DNA of 64,000 bases, from the NCBI GenBank assembly GCA_013399695.1, contig VXAU01006172.1, forward strand, positions 182,198 to 246,197, written 5' to 3'. Position numbers and translations under genes: made by a program. The notes below the pieces were generated by a model, which did no database searches, was not told where the DNA came from, and saw only the letters and a list, made by a program, of their open reading frames with translations. This DNA is from Formicarius rufipectus (Eukaryota; Chordata; Aves; Passeriformes; Formicariidae). Shown in pieces: positions 42,401-50,700 of the stretch (positions are counted from its first letter, which is position 1; each line of letters starts with the position of its first letter).

Positions 42401-45400
42401 TGTTTCAGATTTTGTTCTCCTAGTGACAACAATCACATATTTCTTTACCTGTGAACATTTGCTACTTCTCCTCAGTCTCACAGTTTAAGAGACTTAAAAC
42501 AGAGACAGAAACTTCAATTTGTTAACACAGTACCCTTCCCAAGTCATCATGTTAAAAGTTATAGCTCCTGACAGAGGGCTACTGCTGCCAAACAAGACAG
42601 AAACAAATGCGCCCAACATATCACCATTAAATTTTGTTTTTAAATAACTTGCAACTTTTTGGTTTTCTTTAGTAACAAGACTTCGTTACCGTGGAGCTCC
42701 AGCAAGAACAATGATTATCACAGATGAAAAAAAAAACCCAAAGGCAAGCATGGATAATATTTTACTTCTTTGAAAACAGTTTTTCAAATACAGATCAGTG
42801 GACTGCTTCTGCTTTCAGAAACACAGTGGAAACTTTCTATGAACAAAACAATTTTGCTATAACCAAGTATAAGATGTCAAAAAATCACACACATGTTCTT
42901 ATATCTGCAGATGAAGGACTGAGACACTAATTCTTTTAAAGAAAACTACTTAGATGCTCTTGGACATGTTTAAAACAAAGACAGTGAAAAGTGTTCTTTG
43001 TATTCATAGGTAATAAAATCAAACACTATCACTTTTACTCCAGCAAAAGTTTCTACAAAATAAAAACAGAGACTATTTTTGATAGAAAGCATCCCTAGGA
43101 CCCCAAATCTGTGGGAGAACTTACGAGGAGCATAATGGGGAAAGCGTACCAATACCAATAAACTCTTCAAGGAGAACCACTGTTTTCTATACAAAGTCTT
43201 AATATGATTATAGGAGGCTATTAGATTGGTAGTTCTTAGCATATGAGTGTGTTAATTTAATGCGTCCAATCTACAGATTAAGAAGTCAAAGCATTGAAAC
43301 AGTTCAATAAGATATAAAATAACATATAAATACTTATGGAAAAATGTGTGGAGTTTGCAAGCTAATTTCTCCTTGCTGAAGAACATGAAATTAAATGTAT
43401 TATTTTACCAATATTATTTTATTTCTCTGTAATTCAGTGTCAATAAAAATATCTCAAAATAGAATTCTACAGCCAAATATCGTATATAAAACAGAGATGA
43501 ATTTTAAACATTTTCATCCCATTTTTCTCATCATCTCATCTTAAAGTTTAAGGAACTATGTTCTTGACTTTAATGTATATTGCAACAATAACATAACTAG
43601 TTACTTTCACAGGTGAAGTGGACTTGGGGGAAAAATCACCCAAACCAAGAGATTGAAAATTATTTTTATTCTATTTTGCTTGAACTTACTGAACTGCTTG
43701 GGGGAACTATTCTAGGAGACCAGTGAGTGGCCCTTTTTTACAATAAACTTTTTGTGACAACTTTCTTACATTAGTACTGAACTAAAAAGTAAAGAAAGTC
43801 AGCAAATATTTTGATCTAAGTGAATACTGGTTTTTGAGCAAAAAAGGTAGAGAATAATATCACCTTTTATCATACATATGTTTCTACAAGCATGAATAAC
43901 TACATCATTTTAGTAGAAAAAACATGAATTTAATAACACTGAATTAATACATTAGTAGCATTATTTTTTTACTGTAAGACTTATGATATTTGCTAAGTTT
44001 ACTTTCTGCCTTAAATTTCAGAGATATTTCCCTTTACAACAGACATTTGATATAACAAGGCCTTCAGATTCTAGGAAATGCTTAAAATAAAGGTGAATTC
44101 TCCTCTCTTGTCAGGGAAGTGCTGCCTGGGTACCACAACTTGATCATGCTGACAGTCTCTGTCCCCTGTAATATTAATCTTTAGGGCAATGATATGAAAC
44201 TGTATCCCTCTTTGGTGAGATGTTCTCTTCTGTGTAAATCACATCTCACCATAACTGGAAAGGAATGAAATGGTAACTCAGACCCACTGATTCTTGTTTG
44301 AGGAGACCAGAAAAGAACAACTCAGCCCAGCCTAAATTTGAGAACTAGTGAGACAAAGGTGTTTTAGGTTTTCAAATATGCAATGAGCATCAAAGAATAG
44401 AAGCAGAAACTTGTAAAACCACTTTGGCTGTCACAATTCCATGTTTTTATAAGAAGCAACTACAGTTTGTTACTGAGCCAATACTTCAACTTCTAAAAAT
44501 TCCTATTTTATAATTGTAGTATAGGCTGTGGCATTATTACTAAAGTATTTAGAGTGACAATTGCAGTCAGTCAACATCTGTTTCAGGAAGCTGTATTCCT
44601 TATGTTATAGTGTTAGAATCTCGTGGAATTTTTCTTCCCCCTACCACCAGAATGAGGGGCGAATGGGCCTATCTTAGTCCATTTGCCTCTAACAAAAGGA
44701 GCAAGGGACCAGTGATTTACGGAGGGGGAAAGCAGACACTCTGGTTGTGCAGTTGGCAGCGGAGAGACGGCTCAGGGAGAAACCTCTGCCTGAGTTTGGT
44801 TTCTTTCCTTGTTTTCCTCTTTTTTTTTTCCCAATCCCTGGATTTTGCAGAGTTCCTTGTGCCCAAGGGAGAGAGGAGACGACATCGCTAGCTGGGGCCC
44901 AGCCCAGACGTGAGGGATCGTTACATCGGAGGCTCCAGCCCAGAGGCCAACAGACAACAAGCTGAGGGAAAGAGGATCCCAGCCCTTTGCCCTTTCTGAG
45001 TGGCTTTCTCCCCACTGACCCCACAAAGGGATTTGCACAGCTTTTCGGAGGGACACGCCAAAGCCTTTTTTCCCATCCACCAACCCCCGGGGGCAGCCCA
45101 GCACCGGCCACTCATCTCATCGCTTGCTGCCCGTAAATACCACTGAGCCCGACAGGGACAGAGACTGGGGGGGGAAGGGTTTGACTCAGGGGTTTTTACT
45201 CGTTTAGTCCTGGTTGTTTTGTTTATCTCGAATGTACATATATATATATCATAGCTAGGAACTGTTATCCTTCCATTTATCATATCTTAATTAAAATTTG
45301 TTTTGAAATTAAAGGAGACTTGTCTATCTGATTTAGTTATAAATCTTCTAAGTTCTCTAAACTTAGACACCTTACAACTCAAAACAAAAAGTGAAGGAAA

Positions 45401-46316
45401 GCACGTATTTCCCAAACCTAAATTGGCCTGTGTCACATGTAGATCTGCAAAGCTGCTTTCAGTTGGGTGAGGTCTTTTAGGAAAAAAAGAAACATTTCCC
45501 TTAAGAAGAAAAAGGCAAATAGCTCTGCAAAATACATAATGATTCAAGCATTCAAATTAACAATACAATAAAAATAAGCATCTTACAGTCCTCTATAAAG
45601 GCTCATTGAAGAAAAGTGACAGCGGTGGTGGCTTCTTAATGACAAGCAATAGCCAACTAAAAAGATAATGTCGTGACAACTCTCCAGAAAGTCGTGTGAA
45701 TTAGTATGTACTGCAGGACCTTGTAACAAATTTGTATAATTCATGTACATTAAGAACACAATTACTAAATCTGCACACAGTTTACTCCTAGAATCATTTT
45801 TCAACAATAAATTCAGTTTCATAGCAGCACTGAAACTGCAGAATCAGAGATAATGAAAGAAGTTACAGACACACATTCTTTCTAATCTATCATTCAATTA
45901 AACTGTTGTGTTTGTGTATAAATTTTGCCTACTTACCTCTTAATAATCACCTAAAATCAACATCAGTACCAACAGGAAGAAAACCTCATGCTCTATTCCC
46001 ACAATCTGTTCCCCAACCACCTATGTTTACAACTTCCTGTAATTCCTCCCATATATTTTCATACAATGCTCATAAATTTGTCCTAACAGTAATTTTGTAG
46101 AGTTGACCTCTGAAATCTTCCACTATTGTACTGACAAATACAGTTTACCTTCCATTTTACTTTTCTAACTAATATGGACACAGACAAATCTAACACTTAA
46201 AAATAAACTTACTGTGTGGCTTTAACAATGTCCCAAGTGCTGTAATCATCAATGTGACTTTTCCGTCCAAGAGATTCACTATATCCATGGTTGTAATGGC
46301 TTTGAGGTTTTATTTC
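3365..46316 (-). CDS. ZDHHC17: ZDHHC17 (HIP14) palmitoyltransferase, partial gene, exons 2-13
   Basis: Multi-exon gene read on the minus strand as join(46316..46213, 37372..37250, 31932..31855, 30427..30283, 24166..24102, 22864..22702, 18231..18106, 16837..16695, 14151..14051, 6845..6721, 4644..4582, 3458..3365). Exon phases agree at every junction and no stop interrupts the joined frame. Translation gives an N-terminal linker, ankyrin repeats, hydrophobic segments, a DPG motif and a DHHC cysteine-rich domain, in the order known for ZDHHC17. The family transfers palmitate from acyl-CoA to cysteines of substrates such as SNAP25, CSPalpha and huntingtin at Golgi and vesicle membranes; the ankyrin domain recruits substrates. 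The 443 complete codons correspond to human residues 32-474 without gaps (human numbering recalled). Exon 1 and the exons after 13 are outside the window. ZDHHC13 is the nearest paralogue, but the residue-level match is to ZDHHC17. Confidence 0.97.
3459..4581 (-). other. ZDHHC17: ZDHHC17 intron 12
   Basis: Short AT-rich GT-AG intron between the two exons of the cysteine-rich domain. Nothing recognised inside. Confidence 0.85.
4582..4644 (-). CDS. ZDHHC17: ZDHHC17 exon 12, start of cysteine-rich domain (63-bp exon)
   Basis: 63 bp, phase 0 at both ends, acceptor TTTCTTGCAG, donor GTAGTC from 4,581. It reads TIVELAETGSLDLSIFCSTC and L (residues 423-443). The CSTC pair supplies the first two zinc ligands of the DHHC cysteine-rich domain. 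Skipping this exon would keep frame but remove zinc ligands. Confidence 0.94.
4645..6720 (-). other. ZDHHC17: ZDHHC17 intron 11
   Basis: GT-AG intron. It holds a CT-rich patch on the plus strand near 4,850-5,020 but no supported gene or repeat. Short open frames at 5.7-6.3 kb show no family resemblance. Confidence 0.85.
6721..6845 (-). CDS. ZDHHC17: ZDHHC17 exon 11, fourth membrane segment and DPG motif
   Basis: 125 bp. The exon starts with AT, completing the Asp codon G|AT, and is preceded by a terminal AC rather than AG. The donor is GTAAAG from 6,720. It encodes LNFFFIHLPFLANSVALFYN, FGKSWKSDPGIIKATEEQKK and K. It contains the fourth membrane helix and the conserved DPG motif found just after TM2 of the canonical DHHC core. 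Residues 381-422. Confidence 0.95.
6846..6863 (-). promoter_or_regulatory. U12 branch site and AC 3' splice site
   Basis: Sense sequence TTCCTTGACTGTAAACAC ending the intron. TTCCTTGAC matches the U12 branch-point consensus except G for the first A of AAC, a common variant. The spacing of about 10 bases to the 3' site is typical for minor introns. Confidence 0.85.
8433..8496. repeat. T/G-rich simple repeat
   Basis: Run of T with interspersed G (TTTGTTTG units), a low-complexity tract inside intron 10. It may be the reverse complement of an old retroposon A-tail, but no element body is recognisable beside it. Confidence 0.6.
9251..9339 (-). other. Unexplained protein-like block with acceptor-like edge
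   Basis: On the minus strand, a TTCCTTGTGTAG acceptor-like sequence is followed by an open frame LNEALSEEPIPYTEAIANLQ GFLTYQEF (written with a break) and a TGA stop at 9,253-9,251. It is not part of ZDHHC17 and I do not recognise the protein. At 28 codons it can easily be chance. Confidence 0.15.
9875..10320 (-). mobile_element. CR1 LINE 3'-end fragment
   Basis: The plus strand begins with the reverse complement of a CR1 tail (TCACAGAATGACTCAGG) and continues through the usual terminal CR1 region. The minus strand translates to a decayed version of the C-terminal reverse-transcriptase tail (RSNRTRGNGQKLMPRKFHLD, then VRKNFF and WNRLPREVVE). The 5' side is truncated, as usual for CR1. It lies in the same orientation as the host gene, inside the U12 intron. 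A short tandem duplication of a CTCTCCCTGAGCCTGAA unit appears near 10,221-10,262. Confidence 0.85.
11735..11771. other. Assembly gap (37 N) next to a homopolymer
   Basis: 37 undetermined bases followed at once by a poly-A run. The break is probably a sequencing failure in low-complexity sequence within intron 10. The true length there is uncertain. Confidence 0.95.
14044..14052 (-). promoter_or_regulatory. U12-type 5' splice site (G|ATATCCTT)
   Basis: Sense sequence G|ATATCCTT immediately after the Asn codon of exon 10. The ATATCCTT core is essentially invariant in U12-type AT-AC introns and pairs with U11 and U6atac snRNA. Confidence 0.88.
14051..14151 (-). CDS. ZDHHC17: ZDHHC17 exon 10, third membrane segment, with U12-type donor
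   Basis: 101 bp, acceptor GCTTTACAG. It reads SFFDHSMHSALPLGIYLATK and FWMYMTWFFWFWN, then a single G of the split Asp codon. The tryptophan- and phenylalanine-rich segment is the third membrane helix. There is no GT donor at the homology boundary. Instead the exon is followed by ATATCCTTT, the U12 5' splice site consensus. Residues 347-381. Confidence 0.94.
14152..16694 (-). other. ZDHHC17: ZDHHC17 intron 9
   Basis: GT-AG intron, AT-rich, with a small TG/CA-type patch near 16,093-16,125. No gene or transposon recognised. Confidence 0.85.
16695..16837 (-). CDS. ZDHHC17: ZDHHC17 exon 9, first two membrane segments
   Basis: 143 bp, acceptor CTATATAG, donor GTAAGT from 16,694. It encodes EFRQKVMLGTPFLVIWLVGF, IADLDIDSWLIKGLMYGGVW and AMVQFLSK, with the Lys codon split AA|G. 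Two hydrophobic stretches (about residues 305-321 and 330-345) match the first helical pair of the membrane domain. Residues 300-347. Confidence 0.95.
16838..18105 (-). other. ZDHHC17: ZDHHC17 intron 8
   Basis: GT-AG intron. The open frame of about 100 codons at 17.3-17.6 kb on the plus strand shows no family motif and is taken as chance. Confidence 0.85.
18106..18231 (-). CDS. ZDHHC17: ZDHHC17 exon 8, last ankyrin helix and linker
   Basis: 126 bp, acceptor TCTTGACAG, donor GTAAGT from 18,105. It reads GESPLDLAKQRKNVWMINHL, QEARQAKGYDSPSFLRKLKA and DK, in phase 0 at both ends. The ESPLDLAKQ motif closes the ankyrin array. The charged LQEARQAKGY segment is the cytosolic linker to the first membrane helix. 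Residues 258-299. Confidence 0.95.
18232..22701 (-). other. ZDHHC17: ZDHHC17 intron 7
   Basis: GT-AG intron of about 4.5 kb. AT-rich with short A-runs; no supported gene, LTR or CR1 copy was seen. Confidence 0.8.
22702..22864 (-). CDS. ZDHHC17: ZDHHC17 exon 7, ankyrin repeats
   Basis: 163 bp, acceptor TCTTCTAG, donor GTAAAC from 22,701. It encodes VDPTRLLLTFNVSVNLGDKY, HKNTALHWAVLAGNTTVISL and LLEAGANVDAQNIK. The NTALHWAVLAGNTTVISLLL and AGANVDAQ blocks are textbook ankyrin consensus. Residues 203-257. This was one of the stretches by which the gene was first recognised. Confidence 0.97.
22865..24101 (-). other. ZDHHC17: ZDHHC17 intron 6
   Basis: GT-AG intron of about 1.2 kb, of which roughly 500 bp is an LTR copy on the plus strand. 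Confidence 0.85.
23437..23950 (+). mobile_element. Solo LTR of an avian endogenous retrovirus (ERVL-like)
   Basis: It begins TGTACTGGGTTTGGCTG, the usual 5' edge of a common bird ERVL-type LTR. It continues with the family's blocks GCTGAGCAGTGCTTACAC, GGAGCTGGGAGGGAACAC and a TATA-like AATAAAA near 23,690, then a stretch ending about AACTGGGGTGAACTCAG. The same block order is seen in the copy at 39.6-40.2 kb, which confirms a repeat family. No internal retroviral genes or second LTR are adjacent, so it is a solo LTR. It is antisense to ZDHHC17. The right edge is approximate. Confidence 0.8.
24102..24166 (-). CDS. ZDHHC17: ZDHHC17 exon 6, ankyrin repeat (65-bp exon)
   Basis: 65 bp, acceptor TTTTTTTAG, donor GTAATG from 24,101. 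It reads DVDMMDQNGMTPLMWAAYRT then H, with a split Ser codon AG|T. The GMTPLMWAAY block is the conserved first ankyrin helix. Residues 182-203. An LTR copy inserted in intron 6 begins roughly 150 bp past the donor of this exon without touching the splice site. Confidence 0.94.
24167..30282 (-). other. ZDHHC17: ZDHHC17 intron 5
   Basis: GT-AG intron of about 6.1 kb. It holds a CAAA-type low-complexity patch at 25,407-25,462. A 120-codon minus-strand open frame at 25.5-25.9 kb has no recognisable domain. No transposon was identified. Confidence 0.8.
25407..25462. repeat. A-rich (CAAA)n-type low-complexity tract
   Basis: AACAAACAAACAAAAAC-like sequence grading into a run of A within intron 5. 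No adjacent element body recognised. Confidence 0.7.
30283..30427 (-). CDS. ZDHHC17: ZDHHC17 exon 5, ankyrin repeats
   Basis: 145 bp, acceptor TATGTTTAG, donor GTAAAT from 30,282. It encodes QGHLSMVVQLMKYGADPSLI and DGEGCSCIHLAAQFGHTSIV, ending in AYLIAKGQ on a complete codon. Two ankyrin helical hairpins are visible (GHLSMVVQLMKYGADPSL and GCSCIHLAAQFGHTSIVAYLI). Residues 133-181. The open frame continues a few codons into intron 5, which is fortuitous. Confidence 0.96.
30428..31854 (-). other. ZDHHC17: ZDHHC17 intron 4
   Basis: GT-AG intron of about 1.4 kb. Mostly plain AT-rich sequence apart from the protein-like block at 31,278-31,387. Confidence 0.85.
31278..31387 (-). other. Unexplained protein-like block with an internal stop
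   Basis: The minus strand reads SENDE, a TAG stop (31,370-31,368), then LEKLKTAFEQYLTPSDNHQE IGENETRPY and a TAA stop at 31,280-31,278. The composition looks like an amphipathic helix followed by an acidic tail. No known family is recognised and it is not part of ZDHHC17. It could be a scrap of a processed pseudogene or chance. Confidence 0.15.
31855..31932 (-). CDS. ZDHHC17: ZDHHC17 exon 4, ankyrin repeat
   Basis: 78 bp, acceptor TTATTTCAG, donor GTGGGA from 31,854 (a weaker +3 to +6 context than its neighbours). It reads YYISKGAIVDQLGGDLNSTP then LHWATR, with the Arg codon split AG|A. The Trp codon TGG at 31,865-31,863 aligns with human Trp130, the second key residue of the zDABM-binding groove. 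Residues 107-133. Too short to stand out as an open frame alone; identified by homology and by phase with exons 3 and 5. Confidence 0.94.
31933..37249 (-). other. ZDHHC17: ZDHHC17 intron 3
   Basis: GT-AG intron of about 5.3 kb. About 2 kb of it is a CR1 LINE in the opposite orientation. The remainder (34.6-37.2 kb) holds no supported feature. Confidence 0.85.
32610..34626 (+). mobile_element. CR1 LINE, 5'-truncated, decayed reverse transcriptase
   Basis: Plus-strand translations show the CR1 ORF2 order. First comes a linker ending HCREKIHAVKAQMELKLD, then DEDGHLTNR, FSAFFASVFKTGDG and LQLDPYKSMRPDGIHPRILK. After a frame shift near 33,250 come FKKGNKEDLRNYKPVSLTSV, then SGVPRGSILGPGLFNIFIN and the C-terminal GNGLKLCHGRFRLDIRKRFF with WKRLPR. 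The 3' end is the usual CR1 tail finishing TGTGATTCTGTGAA. At least three frame changes and an in-frame TAA (near 33,422) break it. The first catalytic aspartate position reads Tyr (LYFNKAFHT) and the second catalytic motif reads SDD only after a shift. It cannot encode an active enzyme. Antisense to ZDHHC17. Confidence 0.93.
37250..37372 (-). CDS. ZDHHC17: ZDHHC17 exon 3, first ankyrin repeats
   Basis: 123 bp, acceptor TTCTTGAAG, donor GTATGT from 37,249. It encodes YGIYERCRELVEAGYDVRQP followed by DKENVTLLHWAAINNRIDLV, with a split Lys codon AA|A. The TLLHWAA block is a classical ankyrin helix. The first Asn of INN (codon 37,272-37,270) corresponds to Asn100 of human ZDHHC17, which from published structural work contacts the zDABM substrate motif, so substrate recruitment should be preserved. 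Residues 66-107. Confidence 0.95.
39624..40186 (+). mobile_element. Solo LTR, same ERVL-like family as at 23.4 kb
   Basis: It starts TGCATCGATTTCGGAGGGGA and continues with TTCACAGTGGCTCCTATGAA, a GCTGAACAGTGCTTGACAC block, AAGAAGTTGGGAGGGGGCAC, a TATA-like AATAAAAGC near 39,898 and an end GGATTAAACCACCACA. These blocks occur in the same order and spacing as in the 23.4-kb copy but with many substitutions, so the two are separate old insertions. There is no internal viral region. Antisense to ZDHHC17. The edges are judged from the family pattern and no clean target duplication was found. Confidence 0.82.
44611..45335 (+). mobile_element. GC-rich block, probable LTR or retroelement insertion
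   Basis: About 700 bp with far higher GC and CpG content than the flanking intron. It begins TGTTAGAATCTCGTGG and contains a long pyrimidine tract ending TTTTGCAG (splice-acceptor-like, plus strand, near 44,850). It then has a purine-rich middle and an AT-rich 3' part with a TATATATATATC run and TTAATTAAAATTTG. A GTTATA hexamer on either side (44,604 and 45,336) could be a target duplication but is weak. The pattern suggests an avian endogenous-retrovirus LTR on the plus strand, but I cannot name the family. The several overlapping open frames of 70-140 codons look like by-products of GC content. Confidence 0.5.
46213..46316 (-). CDS. ZDHHC17: ZDHHC17 exon 2
   Basis: 104 bp. The acceptor is a TTTTTTAG ending at 46,317 and the donor is GTAAGT from 46,212. 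It reads EIKPQSHYNHGYSESLGRKS then HIDDYSTWDIVKATQ, with the last Gln codon split CA|A into exon 3 (residues 32-66, human numbering). This is the cytosolic N-terminal stretch that leads into the first ankyrin repeat. The block is unmistakable for this gene; a few residues (for example SES where I recall GEP in human) look like ordinary divergence. Confidence 0.95.
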
Positions 46317-47767
46317 CTAAAAAAGACAAACTTGCCTTTAGAACACTCAAATAAGCAAGTTTCTCAGAAACAAGAATTTTATAAGCAAAACTAAATCTAC
46401 CTAAATGTGAGGGTGGCACATTTCTACATTTTGGAAAGCCGGCCACCATATTCACCAGGACAGAATTCAAACACTTTACAGACAACATGACTTGTAATTG
46501 CCAAATCCTAGACTAGGGTAATTTTACAGAATGTTAACAAAATGTAACAGCAATTTGCTTAGGTTAGTTTTGATTTTTTTGTTTTGATTTACTTTGCTTT
46601 TACAGATGAAACATAGCATAGCTAAAAAAGCTATTTGCCCTGAACTGACAAAATCTCACTCTGTTACTACAAATAAATGTTGTATTTCAAACAGCATAGT
46701 CAAATACCCTCTAGAAAACAACTAACTGGGAATGATTAATACCATTGTCTAAAACCTGTTGATACTTCACTGATTCTTCAACTCCAGTCGAAGCTTCAGA
46801 GCTTATCTGTGTATGTTTAACCTACGGGTCTCAGAAATAAATGGCGTGACCACAACATGTTCTTTACCAGACAGAGCTCCTTGACTTAATTCTGCTGATG
46901 AAGGGCAACACTTCTAGGCTACATGTGATATGTTTCCCTGGATATACTCAAACACTGTATTGACAAATCACTAGGGCAACAACACACCATTTTTCTTTAC
47001 AAACTTCCTGCATGTGAAAGCTCAGCAAGGTGAAATTGAACCATGACATTTATAGAGCTTCTAACAATTTTCTATTTGTTACAAATACACAGAGGCAATC
47101 AGTTATAGTATCAGCCATGCAATTCAGCACAGATACATAAAGTGTGAAACTGTGTGTGAAAAAAAAAGTAGCAAGTTCTCTGAAAGTTCTAAAAAAAGTA
47201 TTTCAAATGATTTCATTAAAATGCATTATTTCCTTTCAGTCAATGTTCCCCAACACATAATTCCATGAGCAGAACTTTTTTCTTTAATCTAAACCGGGAA
47301 ACACTTTTAAACACATCAGGAATTGTGTTTAATTAAATGATTCCCACTTCCAGTTAGTTAATAAATTGAGTGGTCAACTTGTTCACTATTATACTAGACA
47401 CTTTTTCTCCCCAAAAAATAAAGATTAATTAGTAAGACAATGATCATGTAGTGCACCTAACCTTAGCAAGGATTCACAGTCACAAATCCCCACCACTGCC
47501 TTTGCCAAGAGGCCTATATTGCCCTGATAGCTTAAGTGTCTAAGACATACATTAAGCTTTGTGGGACAACATTAACTAGCTCTCCATTGACTGGATGAGA
47601 GTTCAACTGCCCCCCAACTCTGTTAATCCAGACTGCTACTCATCCTGGCTGTAAAAACACAATGCCTCCCAGTAACTGGATGCTGGCAATCCAATCTGTC
47701 CTTAAAAATTTTTATCATCACAATTATTTTAAATGTTTCTACTCTCTATGTGTCTTTTAGAGGAAGG

Positions 47768-47784
47768 AAAAAAAAAAAAAAAAA
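47768..47784. repeat. Poly-A run
   Basis: Homopolymer A of about 17 bases in intron 1; no element body beside it. Confidence 0.7.
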
Positions 47785-50700
47785 GGAAAAAGAATACTTA
47801 GGTTTGAAAACCACATTTTAATTATTTCCAGATTTCAATATACTGAAGTACCACTTAGGTAGAAGCCTGAAAGCTTTGGATACCAGTTACAATCTCAAAG
47901 TAAATTATCAGGCGGTTAGTCTACTTGCAAATTTGAGAACAGTGTTAATTTAAAAACTGAGTAACTTCACTAGAGTATGTTTGTGTTATTTACACACAAT
48001 ACACCTATTTCAGGTAGGAGGGGGAAAAAAATCTAAGACAAATTCTAATGCATTAATCACATTTTGTAATACTGAATTAATATAGTAATTTATATAGTTA
48101 GAAAAATTATGAAATTTTATACACTAAAAAAATCTTTCAAGAAATTCAAGCATTTGGAGCTTTAAAACCAGAACAGAGTAACACTGACAACTAGTGCAGC
48201 AAAAGTCTTTTTTCAAAAACAGATTTATTCTTATACATGACTTCTCTTCAGAAAAACAAATTTTTCCATTTCACACAGTACCTAAATGATCATCAGATTA
48301 TATCTTTTCTTGACCACAACATTACTCTGTGTCATTTAGTTTTTCTTTCCAAGCCTAATAAACTAATGAACCAGTTAAGCACTGCCAGCCCAGCAGGAAG
48401 GTTACTCTGTTGCCATCTCTACAGGAGAGACAACCTAAAAATGTAACAGGACATTTGCTGTCATCCTATTGTCTCCTACAATTCAGAAACACAACTTCAC
48501 TTTGTATTTGAAGAAGATAACAGCTTAACCAAACCTATTTTTCCCCAGCTATTAGATGATAAGACACAGTGTTATCCATAGTAAAAGATGCTGGAAAAGA
48601 CACCAGAGATCATTACAATTTTAAAAATAAAGGAGTTATAAGAGAAGGCTTAATTCTTTATGACTTTTTCCTCTTCAAAAGCAGGATTTATACTAATTCT
48701 GTTAACTCATTATTTCACCACACAACTGCAGCAGGATTTTACATATCCAATTGTAATACTTAGACCATGAAAAGTTAGGTAGAGGCCAGAACAAAAAAAA
48801 AATTAATTGCCTGGAGCATCTTGATGAGGAGACAGCAGTTTGATATATTTCTTAGCCTTCCACAGCTACTGCAGGGTAAGAAGTGTCTCTTATCTAACAA
48901 TTATTAAAAGCAAACTGAGAAACTTGGGTTACTTTTCACTCAGGTATTTCTGTACAAGAGATCACTATTTGTCTTAAACTGCATTTTCCTGACCACTTCA
49001 AGCATGCAAATCAGGCTTCTGCTCCCATGAGACTGAACTAGCCAGCCCAGAGAACATTTCCAAGCAGTGTAAATCTATGTCCTAAATTAAGGCTAGAGCA
49101 GTCATGAAATCACAGTCTTATGATACTAATGTTCTCATAAAAAGGTTTATTGGAATACAACAAAACCCTACATATTTACTACTAAAAATGTAAATTAAAA
49201 AAAGCTGGATGACATTCCTTAGCTCCTCCTACAGCACAGGTACTGCTTTTCTAACAACTTAAAGCTAAGGACAGTACCCTGTGTGTGTATATATATATAA
49301 AAATATATAATCTTTAATTTCCTTTTGTACTGATAGTGCCTCTGAAATACACTTTTTAACAAAATTTGAAAGTCTTAGTATACATTAATGCAAAACAGTT
49401 GAAGTGATAAAAGAGTTAGATTTAAGGCGATAGCAGGTGATGCATAACATGAGTAAGCAAAAAGTAGTTCTCTCTCTTTTCCCCCAGATATACATGAGCA
49501 ACTACAATCCATTTGTTTAACATAAAGACTCACAACAAATACAAAGTGGACCCTAAGTTTCACAATTAACTAAGAGAGTTGAGTTCATATTTTACATTTA
49601 AGAATAGTTGAAACGATGTCTAAAATCCTGAAGGGTATATGAACATCACATACTCCAACATCGTATCACAGAGTCTTCTACACCACAGTATGAACTGTGG
49701 AAAAAGGATGTCTTCCAATGTGCGTGAAAAGAAGGTGCAAACATCACTCATTTTGGAAATATTTTAGGACAAATCACAGGAAAACATATAAAATCTGAAT
49801 TTTCACCCAATACAGTCAGTTCTCTGCAGCCTGGACACAGATTCCCAATCTTAAACTCAAAATTTATCACTCGATATTACCTATGCAACTTAGTAGTTGC
49901 ATGTTGGCTCACAGTAGCACAGTGATTGCTGTCAGTGTCCTTTTACTGAGTTCAACTCTTATGAGGCATTATAAGTGCCCATATTATGACTCTTATCTGC
50001 AGAGTAACTTCTGGGTTCTTAAGTCAAAAAGCTGTCAGGAGTCAGAAGAAAAGAGAACTTGGATTTTGTGAATCACGTAATATCTGATTTGCCTGGTGAT
50101 AGGTGATTTGGACCGAGTGAAAATAATGCTGGTACATACTACTCCTGGCTGACAAGACAAAAATGAAAGAAGCAAGGCAGCAGCTAGGAACTGAAAAGAA
50201 TTTTTTTTCAAGGTTCTGAAATCCTGTGCAGGGCTAGGGCACAGTACTATAAATGCAGAAGAATAGTTTCTCCTAGTTATTCTACAAAGAATGATTTAGA
50301 AAGAAATAATCAAAGACTAAGAGAATGCAATAGAGGTTTCCACCATTTTAACTCGGTCAGCTCCCAGTAACAGGAAATCAACTGATACCCTCAAGTAGGA
50401 GATCATCAGAAGATCTACAAGTGAAAGTAAAACAGGTTATCTGCTCAAGGTGTTATCTGTGTCTACCAAATAGAGCTAGCAAATTCTCTCCCTGAACCTT
50501 GAGCTTTTGATGTCACAGTCCATATCAATCTTAGGCAATTCTGAGAACAGTCTGGTTATTCATGTCTCTCTTTAGAAAGCCTACTAGTTTCCTGCTTCAT
50601 AGGAAACTGACACTATTACATTCAACAATTAAACTTCCCAAATGTCATAGCTCGTGAATTCAACTCCTAGCTACCTTTGTTTTTACAATGGCTATATATA

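Larger units (their letters stand above)
37373..46212 (-). other. ZDHHC17: ZDHHC17 intron 2
   Basis: GT-AG intron of about 8.8 kb. It contains an LTR (39.6-40.2 kb) and a GC-rich retroelement-like block (44.6-45.3 kb). The rest is AT-rich and shows no gene. Confidence 0.85.

Noticed and set aside
44689..45111. 140-codon minus-strand open frame
   Set aside because: It lies in the GC-rich block, overlaps open frames in other frames on both strands, and shows no domain; stops are rare there because of composition.
49275..49312. TG/TA alternating stretch as a microsatellite
   Set aside because: Too short and irregular to list as a repeat locus.
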